Shown: positions 18,777-27,214, counted from the first letter of the stretch. The stretch: DNA of 64,000 nt from a bacterium 1XD42-54 (GCA_003612585.1 RAZH01000008.1:124001-188000), one strand, 5' to 3'. Notes: generated from the sequence alone by a model not told the origin. Program-made: numbers and translations.

Positions 18777-19733
18777 ATGAAATGTGTATTTGTAGAAAAA
18801 GTAAATGAAGTTGTAGTGAAAGAGGTTCCAATCCCAAAGATCAACGATGATCAGGTTCTGATCAAGATGGGGATCGCCTGCATCTGTTCCAAGACAGATA
18901 CCCACATTATCCAGGGAATCTATCCGGCTGCGAATCCGTTCCCTGCGTATCTGGGCCATGAGGCAGCCGGAACCGTTGTTGAGGTAGGCAAGAATGTTAC
19001 GGGATTTAAGCCGGGCGACCGGGTAGCATACAAGGGCGAAACCGGCGTTATGGCAGAGTATACGGCGCATACTCCGGATCTGATGTTTAAGATTCCGGAT
19101 AACTGCTCTTTTGAAGCAGCGGCAATGATGGAGGTTTCCTCGTGTGCATACTCTCTGGTCAGACAGTGTGTAAAACCTGGCGACCATGTCCTGATCTCTG
19201 GCCAGGGCTGTGCAGGCACCTTTGGTCTGATCTTTGCAAAGCTGGCGGGTGCAACACAGATCATTGTTACAGATCCGTCAGAATTTAAGCGGGAGCGTTC
19301 CATGCGTTACGGCGCAGACTTGGCGCTTGATCCCAATGCTATTGATGTTGTCAAAGAGTCAAAAGGACTCACCGATGGCAAGGGCTTTGATGTAGTGCTG
19401 GAGTTTTCCGGTGAATGTGAGCCCATGCAGCAGACGGTTTATTGTGTACGCTGCCAGGGAACGATTGGTATGTTCGGTGTATGCTGCAAACCGGTTCCGT
19501 TTGATTTCCTGGAGTTCCATTGTAAGTTTGCACGTTTGATTTCTACCGGTCACGAATATGCATACAACAAGGTTCCATACATAAAGATGCTTGATTTTCA
19601 GCAGAAGGGTCTGATCAACTTTGACGAATTTGTTACTCACAAATTCCCGTTCACGGATGTCCAGAAGGGACTTGACCTGATTGCAGCAGGTGATAAGAGT
19701 ATTCTTCGTATTGGCCTAACACCAATTGACTGA
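18777..19733 (+). CDS. Zinc-type medium-chain dehydrogenase (first copy)
   Basis: MDR-superfamily alcohol/polyol dehydrogenase of 318 residues. Predicted catalytic zinc ligands are C37 (ICSKTDTH), H61-E62 (LGHEAAG) and the glutamate of MMEVSSCAY. The cofactor loop reads GQGCAG. The four-cysteine structural zinc lobe found in many family members is missing, which explains the short length. A paralog at 25882 shares the layout, including GQGCAG and TGHEY. Last gene of the GH31 operon. Confidence 0.87.
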   Translation: MKCVFVEKVNEVVVKEVPIPKINDDQVLIKMGIACICSKTDTHIIQGIYPAANPFPAYLGHEAAGTVVEVGKNVTGFKPGDRVAYKGETGVMAEYTAHTPDLMFKIPDNCSFEAAAMMEVSSCAYSLVRQCVKPGDHVLISGQGCAGTFGLIFAKLAGATQIIVTDPSEFKRERSMRYGADLALDPNAIDVVKESKGLTDGKGFDVVLEFSGECEPMQQTVYCVRCQGTIGMFGVCCKPVPFDFLEFHCKFARLISTGHEYAYNKVPYIKMLDFQQKGLINFDEFVTHKFPFTDVQKGLDLIAAGDKSILRIGLTPID

Positions 19734-19775
19734 TAAAGATGAACAGATGGGTTAAAAAACAGAACTGGTAAACAG

Positions 19776-19817
19776 TCAGACCGGTTCAATCGCGCAGATT
19801 CGATCAAACCGGTCTGA
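19776..19817. terminator. Hairpin between convergent genes
   Basis: TCAGACCGGTT (19776-19786) pairs perfectly with AACCGGTCTGA (19807-19817). It sits in the 88-base gap between the dehydrogenase and the convergent ABC ATPase gene. No proper T tract adjoins it on either strand, so its efficiency as a bidirectional terminator is unclear. Confidence 0.55.
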
Positions 19818-19821
19818 GAAG

Positions 19822-21336
19822 TCAAATGGTTGAAGTTTCGCTGAATTTCAATTTTTCTTGATAAACGGACATGGCAATCGCATATTCTGAAAGTTGTGGC
19901 TTACACAGTTCTGCGCTAATTTTGCCGTCTTGCAGGATCAGTACCCGGTCACACATACCTGCCAGCTCTGAGAAATCAGAGGAACACAGCAGGAGCGCGT
20001 TTCTTTTGGACACGTAGGAATTGAATAGATTATAAATGTCGACCTTTGAGTAGGAATCGAGGATTTTGGTTGGTTCATCAGCAACGATGATTCTTGTGTT
20101 GCTGAACAGGAGCCTTGCCAGAATAATCTTCTGTTGTTCGCCGAAGCTGAATTTATGAAGTGGTTTATCGGCTTCAGAGATGTTCAAAAGAGCTAAATAG
20201 TGATTACCGATTTTCAGCTCCTTTTGACCATTGACAAAGGATAAATCTGAAACAGCATTCAGATCGGAAATTGTAATATTGGAAGTCGGAACCATTGCCG
20301 GGAAAATGTTTTTCTGAGGCTCGTCGGAAATGTAACCGATGTGTTCATTCGCTGCCTGTGCAGGATTAAAGATCAGACTGCCACTGGAATGAGAGTAGAT
20401 CGTTCCTCTTTTCAGCGGATTGACACCAATAAGAGCCTGCGTGAGTTGGGTTCTGCCTGAACCGGCTGCTCCTGCGATACCTAGGATTTCACCGGCATGC
20501 AGCGTGAAGCTGATCCCAGATAAAGTGTGATTTCTGGTGGTAAGATCAGTGACTGTCAAAAGGTCCTCGCACGGAACGGAATGTCCGGGAAACCTGGGAT
20601 AGGCGAGTTTTCGAATATTGGTTCCGTACATGTAGCTGGCAATATCTTTCGTATTTAAGTCGGATTGATCAAGCGTCAGATAACGGTCTTTTCCACAGAT
20701 AATGGTAATACGATCTGCCAGTGAAACGATTTCTGAAATTTGATGTGAAAAATAGAGTAAAGTGATTTTTTCCTGTTTCAGCTTGTTCAGGAACAGATTG
20801 AACTGGTGCATATGTATTCCATGAATGTCAAATCCGCCGTCATCCCAGATCAGAATATCTGGCATGATGATGTAAGCAATCATCATTTCGACTAGTTGTT
20901 TTTCGGCAAGAGAGAGAGCACTGACAAAAGTATCAAGCTCGAAACTTACCTGAAATTCATCCAGAAATTTCATGGCAAGGGAACGGATAGACTTCTGGGA
21001 ACGGGCGTCCATGCAATAGACATAGATATTGTCGAATACTGTCATATTATCAAACAAGCCGACATTTTGACGAATCGTATGAATTCTGTGTTTTTTTGCG
21101 GGAATGAGAGCACCCGGATGATAGACAGTATCCCCAATGGTAATTGTCCCGTTCTGAAAAGGAAGCAGACCGGACAAAATTCGGACCAGGGTACTTTTGC
21201 CGGCAGCGTTCTGTCCGAGCAGATAGTGTACTTCACCGGGAAGTATCTCCAGATTGAAATCAGTGAAAATCGTTTGGTCAGTAAAAGAAAAGGACATATT
21301 CCGGAAAAAAATGCTGCTGTGGGTTTTTAAATCCAT
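19822..21336 (-). CDS. RbsA-like duplicated ABC ATPase, partly degenerate
   Basis: A 504-residue two-domain ATPase of the sugar ABC family (RbsA/MglA). Domain 1 has a good Walker A (GQNAAGKST) but a changed Walker B, ILIWDDGGFD, where the usual sequence is DEPTS, so the catalytic glutamate is replaced by aspartate. Domain 2 has the usual degenerate Walker A (GAAGSGRTQ) and an intact ADEPTKILD. No permease or binding protein accompanies it on this strand. Its AGGAGG lies in the last codons of the upstream DeoR-type gene, three bases from its ATG. It may have a regulatory role or serve as an alternative ATPase. Confidence 0.85.
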   Translation of the reverse strand: MDLKTHSSIFFRNMSFSFTDQTIFTDFNLEILPGEVHYLLGQNAAGKSTLVRILSGLLPFQNGTITIGDTVYHPGALIPAKKHRIHTIRQNVGLFDNMTVFDNIYVYCMDARSQKSIRSLAMKFLDEFQVSFELDTFVSALSLAEKQLVEMMIAYIIMPDILIWDDGGFDIHGIHMHQFNLFLNKLKQEKITLLYFSHQISEIVSLADRITIICGKDRYLTLDQSDLNTKDIASYMYGTNIRKLAYPRFPGHSVPCEDLLTVTDLTTRNHTLSGISFTLHAGEILGIAGAAGSGRTQLTQALIGVNPLKRGTIYSHSSGSLIFNPAQAANEHIGYISDEPQKNIFPAMVPTSNITISDLNAVSDLSFVNGQKELKIGNHYLALLNISEADKPLHKFSFGEQQKIILARLLFSNTRIIVADEPTKILDSYSKVDIYNLFNSYVSKRNALLLCSSDFSELAGMCDRVLILQDGKISAELCKPQLSEYAIAMSVYQEKLKFSETSTI

Positions 21337-21339
21337 ATG

Positions 21340-22167
21340 TTATTCCTCCTGAATGATCGGCTGATCAAGGTCATTTTCGAAAGCGGTAAACAATTTAATC
21401 CCGGAATCAAAGCAATGCTTTTTAAAGCCATTGGGAATGTTTGACGTAGTTATGATGGTCTGTGCTTCACAAAGATCTGCCAGATGATACAAGGAACGCT
21501 TGTTGAATCTGGAAGATTCAAATAAAAAGATTACTTCATCACTTTGCTTTTTAAGATGCGTATACAGATTTGTGATTTCGTTGATGGAGATCATCAGGCC
21601 CTGTTCGAACGATACCGCATCAACGCCCACAAATGCCTTATTAATGTACAGCGTATCCAGGAAATGATCGGAAGCTGTTCCATAGTAGGCGTGGATTCCG
21701 TTGACATTGTAGAGCTGTCCGCCGAGCGAGAACAGCGTAACGAATGGTACGGAAGACAGGCACACGGTGATATAAAGGCAGTTCGTAATCACAATTACAT
21801 GGGAAAGTTGCCGGCTCTTTTTCAACTCGTCAGCAATAAAACAGCCAAAGTCATCTCCGCCGAGGAAGATGATGTCTTCATTTTGGATATATTGTGTACA
21901 AAGTGCAGAGATTTTCAGCTTTTCTTGAGAACGCGGGACCGGACAGCTAAGCTGCAGTGCTGTTTGTTTGGGTAAAGCAGCGGGGGATTCCTTCAGAACT
22001 GCACCGCCGAACTGCCGTACCAGAAAGCCTTCCTGTTCAAGCTGTTCAAGATCCTTGCGAATTGTAACTTCTGTTACATGAAGCAGTTTGGAGAGCGAAG
22101 AAACTGTGATCCTTTTATGTTCCAATAGCTGTTTGCGAATTTCATTTTGCCGTTCAGTTACAAACAT
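21340..22167 (-). CDS. DeoR-family transcriptional regulator
   Basis: The protein has 275 residues: an N-terminal DeoR winged helix (RQNEIRKQLLEHKRITVSSL then LLHVTEVTIRKDLEQLEQEGFLVR) and a C-terminal sugar-phosphate sensor domain with FLGGDDFGC and FVGVDAVSFEQGLM. Such proteins usually repress sugar operons until a phosphorylated intermediate binds. It is divergent from the binding-protein operon and co-transcribed with the degenerate ATPase. It is the best candidate to bind the GAAAACAAA-type motifs at 10862, 10920 and 22252. Confidence 0.9.
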   Translation of the reverse strand: MFVTERQNEIRKQLLEHKRITVSSLSKLLHVTEVTIRKDLEQLEQEGFLVRQFGGAVLKESPAALPKQTALQLSCPVPRSQEKLKISALCTQYIQNEDIIFLGGDDFGCFIADELKKSRQLSHVIVITNCLYITVCLSSVPFVTLFSLGGQLYNVNGIHAYYGTASDHFLDTLYINKAFVGVDAVSFEQGLMISINEITNLYTHLKKQSDEVIFLFESSRFNKRSLYHLADLCEAQTIITTSNIPNGFKKHCFDSGIKLFTAFENDLDQPIIQEE

Positions 22168-22211
22168 ATCTTCTCCTAAATGGAAATTTTATTATTAATT
22201 ACAGTAAGTAT

Positions 22212-22266
22212 AGTATAGCAAAAGAGGAAAAAAAACACAAGTATTCGAAATGAAAACAAAACAAAG
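22212..22266 (-). promoter_or_regulatory. Promoter of the DeoR-ATPase unit with shared operator-like motif
   Basis: On the reverse strand TTGTGT (22240-22235) and TATACT (22217-22212) are 17 bases apart. Directly upstream of this -35, between the divergent genes, is GAAAACAAAACAAAG (22252-22266), which resembles the duplicated motif at the GH31 promoter. No good -35 is visible for the forward binding-protein gene; its -10 may be TATAAA at 22283-22288. Confidence 0.6.
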
Positions 22267-22320
22267 TACAGGTATTATGTGATATAAAACAATAAAAATA
22301 AGAAAAGGAGAAACAAAACA

Positions 22321-22368
22321 ATGAAAAAAACAATGAAAAAAACAATGAAAAAAACAATGAAAAGAGCA
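22321..22368 (+). repeat. 12-bp in-frame tandem repeat at the start of the binding-protein gene
   Basis: ATGAAAAAAACA is repeated exactly three times (22321-22356), followed by a fourth imperfect unit ATGAAAAGAGCA (22357-22368) and another ATG. Each unit encodes MKKT, so the signal peptide n-region is a repeat with four or five alternative in-frame start codons. Confidence 0.95.
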
Positions 22369-23295
22369 ATGACAACCATCGTGACATTGGGACTGGCAAT
22401 GGGGACGGCTTTCTGCGTACAGGCTGCAGAAGGTGAGAAACTAGTTGGCGTATCCGTATCAGATTACTCGAACATTGGACTGCGTCTGCTTTGTGATACG
22501 ATCGCAGAGAGACTGACAGAAGCAGGATATTCGGTAGTAGAATTGGATGGGAAAGAGGATCAGGCAGTTCAGATCGGTGATATTGAAGACATTATCAATC
22601 AGGGGGCTGAAATGATTATTTGTGCAGCTGTTGACTCTATTGGTATTCGGCCGGCTGTTGAGGCGTGCAATGCGGCTGGGATTCCGTATCTGAATATAAG
22701 CCAGTTCCTGGATGATTCACTGCTTGATCAGATTGCGGGTGATATCACCGCAGATAATTATTCAGCGGGATATACTCTTGGTGAAATTATGGCTGAAGAT
22801 CTGGGTGGAGCAGGCGATGTTGCTATGTATACGTTTAATTCATCCTTCGTTTGTGCAAACCGTTCGGACGGTTTTCGAGATGCGTTGAGCCAGTATCCGG
22901 AAATTCATATAGTAGAAGAGTTTGATGGTCTTGATGTTGCTGTTGAGTCTGGCCTTAAATTTGCTGAGGACTGCCTCCAGAAATATCCGGAACTGAAGGG
23001 CGTCTTTTGTGTGAACACAAACATTGGTGTAGGTGTGGCAGCCGCTATGGAATCAGCAGGAAAGAGCGGGGATACCTTTGTTGTTAGTATTGACGGGTAC
23101 GAGGGTGAGCTAAAAGCTATGGCAAATGGTTCTCTGGATGCCACTGCAATCTATCCAATGCGTGAGATGGCTGATATCGCCTCTGAGTATGCGCTTACTA
23201 TTCTTGAAACCGGTACAACTCCGGATAAGCCGGAACTGAATTTCACCGTTGTTACAGAAGAAAACTACGAAGAACTGAAAAATTACTGGAACTAA
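22321..23295 (+). CDS. Sugar ABC transporter substrate-binding protein
   Basis: Periplasmic-binding-protein type 1 fold (ribose-binding family), 324 residues. The N-terminus has the repeated MKKT n-region, a hydrophobic core (IVTLGLAMGTAF) and an AxA-like cleavage site before AEGEK. A classic lipobox is not evident, which is unusual for a Gram-positive binding protein. Ligand-binding landmarks include QGAEMIICAAVDS, NRSDGFRDAL and VSIDGYEGELKAM. First gene of the transporter operon; RBS AAAAGGAGA at 22303. Confidence 0.9.
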   Translation: MKKTMKKTMKKTMKRAMTTIVTLGLAMGTAFCVQAAEGEKLVGVSVSDYSNIGLRLLCDTIAERLTEAGYSVVELDGKEDQAVQIGDIEDIINQGAEMIICAAVDSIGIRPAVEACNAAGIPYLNISQFLDDSLLDQIAGDITADNYSAGYTLGEIMAEDLGGAGDVAMYTFNSSFVCANRSDGFRDALSQYPEIHIVEEFDGLDVAVESGLKFAEDCLQKYPELKGVFCVNTNIGVGVAAAMESAGKSGDTFVVSIDGYEGELKAMANGSLDATAIYPMREMADIASEYALTILETGTTPDKPELNFTVVTEENYEELKNYWN

Positions 23296-23326
23296 TTTTG
23301 GCTGTGCTTTGAGGGTAATGCTCATA

Positions 23327-23359
23327 CTGGGGCGGCAAAGAGTTGCTTTGCCGCCCCAG
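23327..23359 (+). other. Intra-operon GC-rich hairpin
   Basis: CTGGGGCGGCAAAG (23327-23340) pairs perfectly with CTTTGCCGCCCCAG (23346-23359) around five bases, in the 88-base gap between binding-protein and ATPase genes. There is no T tract. Such hairpins commonly protect the 3' end of the abundant binding-protein mRNA while letting some transcription through. Confidence 0.8.
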
Positions 23360-23383
23360 TGCTTCAAACGAGGAGAACACGAC

Positions 23384-24898
23384 ATGAACGAACACAAGAT
23401 TTTGGAAATGAAGCAGATCAGTAAAAGTTTCTCTGGTGTCCAGGTTCTGAATAATGTTGACTTATCTCTTTATCCAGGAGAGGTTCGGGCTCTGGCTGGA
23501 GAAAATGGTGCCGGCAAATCGACACTGATGAAGATTCTCGGCGGAATTTACACAAAGGATACAGGGGAGATATACGTTGACGGAAAGCTTCAGGATATTT
23601 CATCTGTAGAGGTTGCAAAGGAGTTGGGTATTGCTATTATCCATCAGGAGATCGTTTTGGTTCAGGATATGTCTATTGCAGAGAATATTTTCCTGGGCAG
23701 AGAACATTCCGCTGGATATGGACTGGTCAATTTCAGAAAAACATATGAAGAAACACAAAAGCTGATTGACAGACTGGAAATCAGGGGGGTTACTCCGCAG
23801 ACAATGGTAAAGGAGCTGAGTATTTCTCAGCAGCAGATGGTCGAGATTGCACGTGCACTTTCTACAAATGCAAGAATCATCGTAATGGACGAGCCAACTT
23901 CTTCATTGACTGACAGTGAGGTCACTAAGTTGTTTGAACAGATTAGACAGCTTAAAAAAGATGGTATTGCGATGATTTATATCTCTCATAAAATGGACGA
24001 AATTTTTGAAATTGCGGATCGTATCACAGTCATGCGTGACGGATGCCATATTATGACGGAGTCCATTGCAGACACGAATTACGATCAAATCATCCGCAGT
24101 ATGGTAGGACATGAGATCACCGACTATTATCCTGAATTCAGGGCACAGCCGGGGGATGTCATTCTGGAGGTAAAGAATTTAACAACAGACCGGGTCAAGG
24201 ATATTTCATTCTCGATTCGAAAGGGAGAGATTCTGGGACTGTCCGGACTGGTAGGAAGCGGCAGAACTGAGCTGGCAGAGGCATTGTTCGGTATTGATCC
24301 GATTCATTCCGGCGAGATTTTGCTGAATGGGGAAAAGATTTCTGCCTTATCTCCAGAGGAGGCAATCAAAGCTGGCATTGCAATGGTACCGGAGGATCGC
24401 AAAGACAAAGGTCTGTTTTTAACGAATACAATCAATTTTAATATGACAATCACTGTGATCGATCGATTGATCTCAAAGCTGATCTGTAATAAAGAAAAAG
24501 AAAAGAAGATGCTTGATTCATATATCAATCAGCTGCATATAAAAATGGCCAATTTGGAGCAGAGTGTAATTGAGCTGAGCGGAGGAAATCAGCAAAAAGT
24601 GGTTATCTCCAAATGGCTGGCAACAGAACCGAGTGTACTTATTTTAGATGAGCCGACCCGAGGAATAGATGTAGGCGCGAAATCAGAGATCTATCATCTG
24701 ATGGTTAAGATTGCCGAAATGGGTGTGCCGATCATTATGATTTCATCGGAACTGCCGGAAATTATGAATCTGAGTTCAAAAATTGCAGTTATGTGTGAAC
24801 GAAAGCTGGTAAAGATATTTGACCTAGCAGAGGAAACACCAACACAGGAAACTATTATGCATTATGCCACAGGAGGTTATCGAAATGAAAAAAAGTGA
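23384..24898 (+). CDS. Sugar ABC transporter ATP-binding protein (RbsA/MglA-like)
   Basis: The canonical 504-residue duplicated ATPase of this transporter. Domain 1: Walker A GENGAGKST, signature LSISQQQMVEI, Walker B VMDEPTSSL. Domain 2: GLVGSGRTEL, LSGGNQQKV and LILDEPTRGID. All catalytic residues expected for RbsA are present, in contrast to the paralog at 19822. I start at ATG 23384 after AGGAG; the longer frame begins inside the hairpin region. Its stop overlaps the permease start by 14 bases. Confidence 0.94.
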   Translation: MNEHKILEMKQISKSFSGVQVLNNVDLSLYPGEVRALAGENGAGKSTLMKILGGIYTKDTGEIYVDGKLQDISSVEVAKELGIAIIHQEIVLVQDMSIAENIFLGREHSAGYGLVNFRKTYEETQKLIDRLEIRGVTPQTMVKELSISQQQMVEIARALSTNARIIVMDEPTSSLTDSEVTKLFEQIRQLKKDGIAMIYISHKMDEIFEIADRITVMRDGCHIMTESIADTNYDQIIRSMVGHEITDYYPEFRAQPGDVILEVKNLTTDRVKDISFSIRKGEILGLSGLVGSGRTELAEALFGIDPIHSGEILLNGEKISALSPEEAIKAGIAMVPEDRKDKGLFLTNTINFNMTITVIDRLISKLICNKEKEKKMLDSYINQLHIKMANLEQSVIELSGGNQQKVVISKWLATEPSVLILDEPTRGIDVGAKSEIYHLMVKIAEMGVPIIMISSELPEIMNLSSKIAVMCERKLVKIFDLAEETPTQETIMHYATGGYRNEKK

Positions 24899-25871
24899 CA
24901 CGGGAAATTTTGCACGGAACAATCCAGTCGGACGTTTCATCAGCCGGAATGCAATGATTCTATCCGCGCTGATCGTGATGGGTATTGTGCTGTCTCTGAT
25001 CAGCAGTTCGTTCTTTTCCAGTGCAAATGTGTTATCTGTTTTACGACAGGCGAGCACCAATGCGATTTTGTCGATGTCAATGGCAATGGTATTAATCATA
25101 GGATGTATTGATCTTTCTATCAGCAGTTCACTGGCTTTAAGCGGCGCGTTATGTGTCATTATGATCAACAACGGGGTTCCGATTTATTTAGCGCTTGCAG
25201 TGACTCTGGTATTTGGAGCTTTTTGCGGGCTTCTCAATGGTGTTATGGCAGCTTTTACCGATATCCCGCCGTTTATCATTACGCTGGCTACGCAGCAGTG
25301 TTTCCGAGGAGCAGCTTACCTGCTGACCGATGGCCGAACTATTATGTGCTACGACGACACTTTTACAAAGATCGGTGCCGGCAGCTTTCTTGGGATTCCA
25401 GTGCCGGTTGTTATTGTTCTAATCGTTCTTGTTATTGCTGCTATTATTCTCAGCAAATCCAAATTCGGAAGAAGAATGTACGCGATCGGCGGCAATAAAT
25501 CAGCGGCTGTTTATTCCGGTATCAAGGTTAAAAAAGTAACTGTGATCGTATACGTGCTTACGGGAACCTTGGCTTCTCTGGCAGGTATTGTGCTTTGCTC
25601 GAGAACCTATTCTTGTCAGCCGACAGCCGGTACCGGATATGAGTGTGACGCGATCGCAGCAGCTGTTCTGGGCGGCGTCAGCTTTAATGGAGGCGTTGGT
25701 ACGGCCGGCGGAGTTATGCTGGGGTCACTGGTTATTGCTTTTTTGAATAACGGCCTGAATATGCTGCATGTGCATGCATATTGGCAAACTATTGCAAAAG
25801 GTATTGTTATTCTGATCGCTGTTTTCTTTGATACCATGAAGGTTGAAAAGATGAGAGGAAGAAAGGTATAA
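24885..25871 (+). CDS. Sugar ABC transporter permease (RbsC-like)
   Basis: Membrane component of 328 residues with eight to ten hydrophobic helices and the family landmarks ANVLSVLRQASTNAILSMSM, GRRMYAIGGNKSAAVYSGI and AAAVLGGVSFNGGVG. The start at 24885 lies inside the ATPase gene and is preceded by AGGAGG at 24871-24876, indicating coupled translation. With the two preceding genes it forms a complete importer for a monosaccharide or small glycoside. Confidence 0.94.
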   Translation: MKKSDTGNFARNNPVGRFISRNAMILSALIVMGIVLSLISSSFFSSANVLSVLRQASTNAILSMSMAMVLIIGCIDLSISSSLALSGALCVIMINNGVPIYLALAVTLVFGAFCGLLNGVMAAFTDIPPFIITLATQQCFRGAAYLLTDGRTIMCYDDTFTKIGAGSFLGIPVPVVIVLIVLVIAAIILSKSKFGRRMYAIGGNKSAAVYSGIKVKKVTVIVYVLTGTLASLAGIVLCSRTYSCQPTAGTGYECDAIAAAVLGGVSFNGGVGTAGGVMLGSLVIAFLNNGLNMLHVHAYWQTIAKGIVILIAVFFDTMKVEKMRGRKV

Positions 25872-25881
25872 GGTAGAAACT

Positions 25882-26835
25882 ATGAGAGCAGTTTTTGTTG
25901 AGAAATATAATCAGTTAGCTGTAAAAGATGTTCCGGTTCCGCAGATAAAAGCGAATGAAGCGCTGGTCCGAATGGAGATTGCTAATATCTGCAGCCAGAC
26001 AGATACACATATGCTGCAGGGAATCTATGACTGTGGCAAGAAACCGCCGTTTATTCTGGGACACGAGGCTGCCGGACAGATTGTAGAGGTTGGTGAACTG
26101 TTGAAGGGACGTTTTCAAGTCGGTGATCGGGTGGCCTACAAAGGAATGTATGGCGTGATGGCTGAATATGCAGCCATTCCGGAAAATGAAATGGTTAAGA
26201 TACCGGACACGGTCAGCTATGAGGCAGCTTCTATGTTTGAAGTCTCTGCCTGTGCTTATGCACTGATCAGACAGACTGTGCAGATGGGAGATAAGGTGCT
26301 CCTGATCGGCCAGGGCTGTGCAGGGCTTCTGGGGACTATTTTTGCAAAGATTGCAGGAGCTGCTCAGGTCATTGCAGTGGATATCAATGAATATAAGCGG
26401 ATACTTGCAAAAAAATACGGCGCTGACGTGGTGCTTGATCCTGCGCAGGCAGACTATGAGGAACAGTTGAGCAGGCTGTCCGGGGGAAAAGGGTTTGATG
26501 CAGTGGTGGATTTTGCAGGTATCCCGTCTACCATGAATTCCTGTGTTCAGTGGATGCGAAAGCAGGGAAGAATCGGGATGTTCGGAGTCAACTGTAAACC
26601 GTTTGCTTTTGATTTCTTTCAGCTGCATGACAAAGAAGGAGTGATCTATACTGCCGGACATGAGTACGATTATAATGAGATTCCGTACAGAAAAATGTTG
26701 GATTTTACGCTTTCCGGACAGATTGACCTGCATGATTTTGTCACGCACAAAATCAAGCTGGAGAATGTACAGAAGGGATTTGACATGATACGGGACAAGG
26801 ATGAGACCGTGCTGCGTATTGGCCTGATTCCGTGA
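25882..26835 (+). CDS. Zinc-type medium-chain dehydrogenase (second copy)
   Basis: A 317-residue paralog of the dehydrogenase at 18777. It keeps C37 (ICSQTDTH), H61-E62 (LGHEAAG), the glutamate of MFEVSACAY and the cofactor loop GQGCAG, and also lacks the structural zinc lobe. It follows the permease by ten bases. Having one copy at the end of each operon suggests either two oxidation steps on related intermediates or two substrates fed into one pathway. Confidence 0.87.
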   Translation: MRAVFVEKYNQLAVKDVPVPQIKANEALVRMEIANICSQTDTHMLQGIYDCGKKPPFILGHEAAGQIVEVGELLKGRFQVGDRVAYKGMYGVMAEYAAIPENEMVKIPDTVSYEAASMFEVSACAYALIRQTVQMGDKVLLIGQGCAGLLGTIFAKIAGAAQVIAVDINEYKRILAKKYGADVVLDPAQADYEEQLSRLSGGKGFDAVVDFAGIPSTMNSCVQWMRKQGRIGMFGVNCKPFAFDFFQLHDKEGVIYTAGHEYDYNEIPYRKMLDFTLSGQIDLHDFVTHKIKLENVQKGFDMIRDKDETVLRIGLIP

Positions 26836-26850
26836 TAAGAGAAACTAAAA

Positions 26851-27006
26851 ATGAGAGAATACTATGAAAACATGAGTGCTGTGCAGCTGCGTGAATATGT
26901 GGGAGATATTTCTCAGCTTGCCAACGCGCGCGAAGGAAGGCTGACCGACGGACGTTCGGACGGTATGCGGAGGCAGAAAAAGGGCTTGCACATTATACAC
27001 CTATGA
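26851..27006 (+). pseudogene. Remnant resembling the N-terminus of a DUF4432 (aldose 1-epimerase-like) gene
   Basis: A 51-codon frame starts 15 bases after the dehydrogenase. Its residues 8-39 (MSAVQLREYVGDISQLANAR, then EGRLTDGRSDGM) resemble from memory the start of DUF4432 proteins, which are about 350 residues long. It then ends in unrelated sequence and a stop. The rest of the gene is missing, so I read this as a deletion remnant. A functional peptide is possible but less likely. Confidence 0.5.
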
Positions 27007-27079
27007 AAAAACGACAAATGGATACCAGGAGCAGGTATTTTGTCTGGCTTTCAATGATTGTGGGGAAGATCGTTCCAAA

Positions 27080-27119
27080 CAGGGACAGGAATGACTCATG
27101 CGAGTCACACCTGTCCCTG
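27080..27119. repeat. REP-like two-step hairpin
   Basis: CAGGGACAGG (27080-27089) pairs with CCTGTCCCTG (27110-27119), and inside it TGACTC (27092-27097) pairs with GAGTCA (27102-27107) around ATGC. The compact, perfect palindrome with a two-base internal loop looks like repetitive extragenic palindromes mobilised by IS200-like (RAYT) transposases. No such transposase is in the window. Confidence 0.7.
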
Positions 27120-27185
27120 AAACTTTTATTGATAAAATAAAATATATAATATGGAATTTTTGCGGCAAAATTAAGAAATCCTTTC

Positions 27186-27214
27186 GTGACAAAATGCAAG
27201 TTTGCTATTATACT
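27186..27214 (+). promoter_or_regulatory. Promoter candidate for the secreted unknown
   Basis: GTGACA (27186-27191), 17-base spacer, TATACT (27209-27214), about 125 bases before the gene at 27339. Confidence 0.5.

Noticed and set aside
25915-26748. Reverse-strand frame of 277 codons opposite the second dehydrogenase
   Set aside because: Shadow of a well-supported dehydrogenase; no RBS or recognisable domain.
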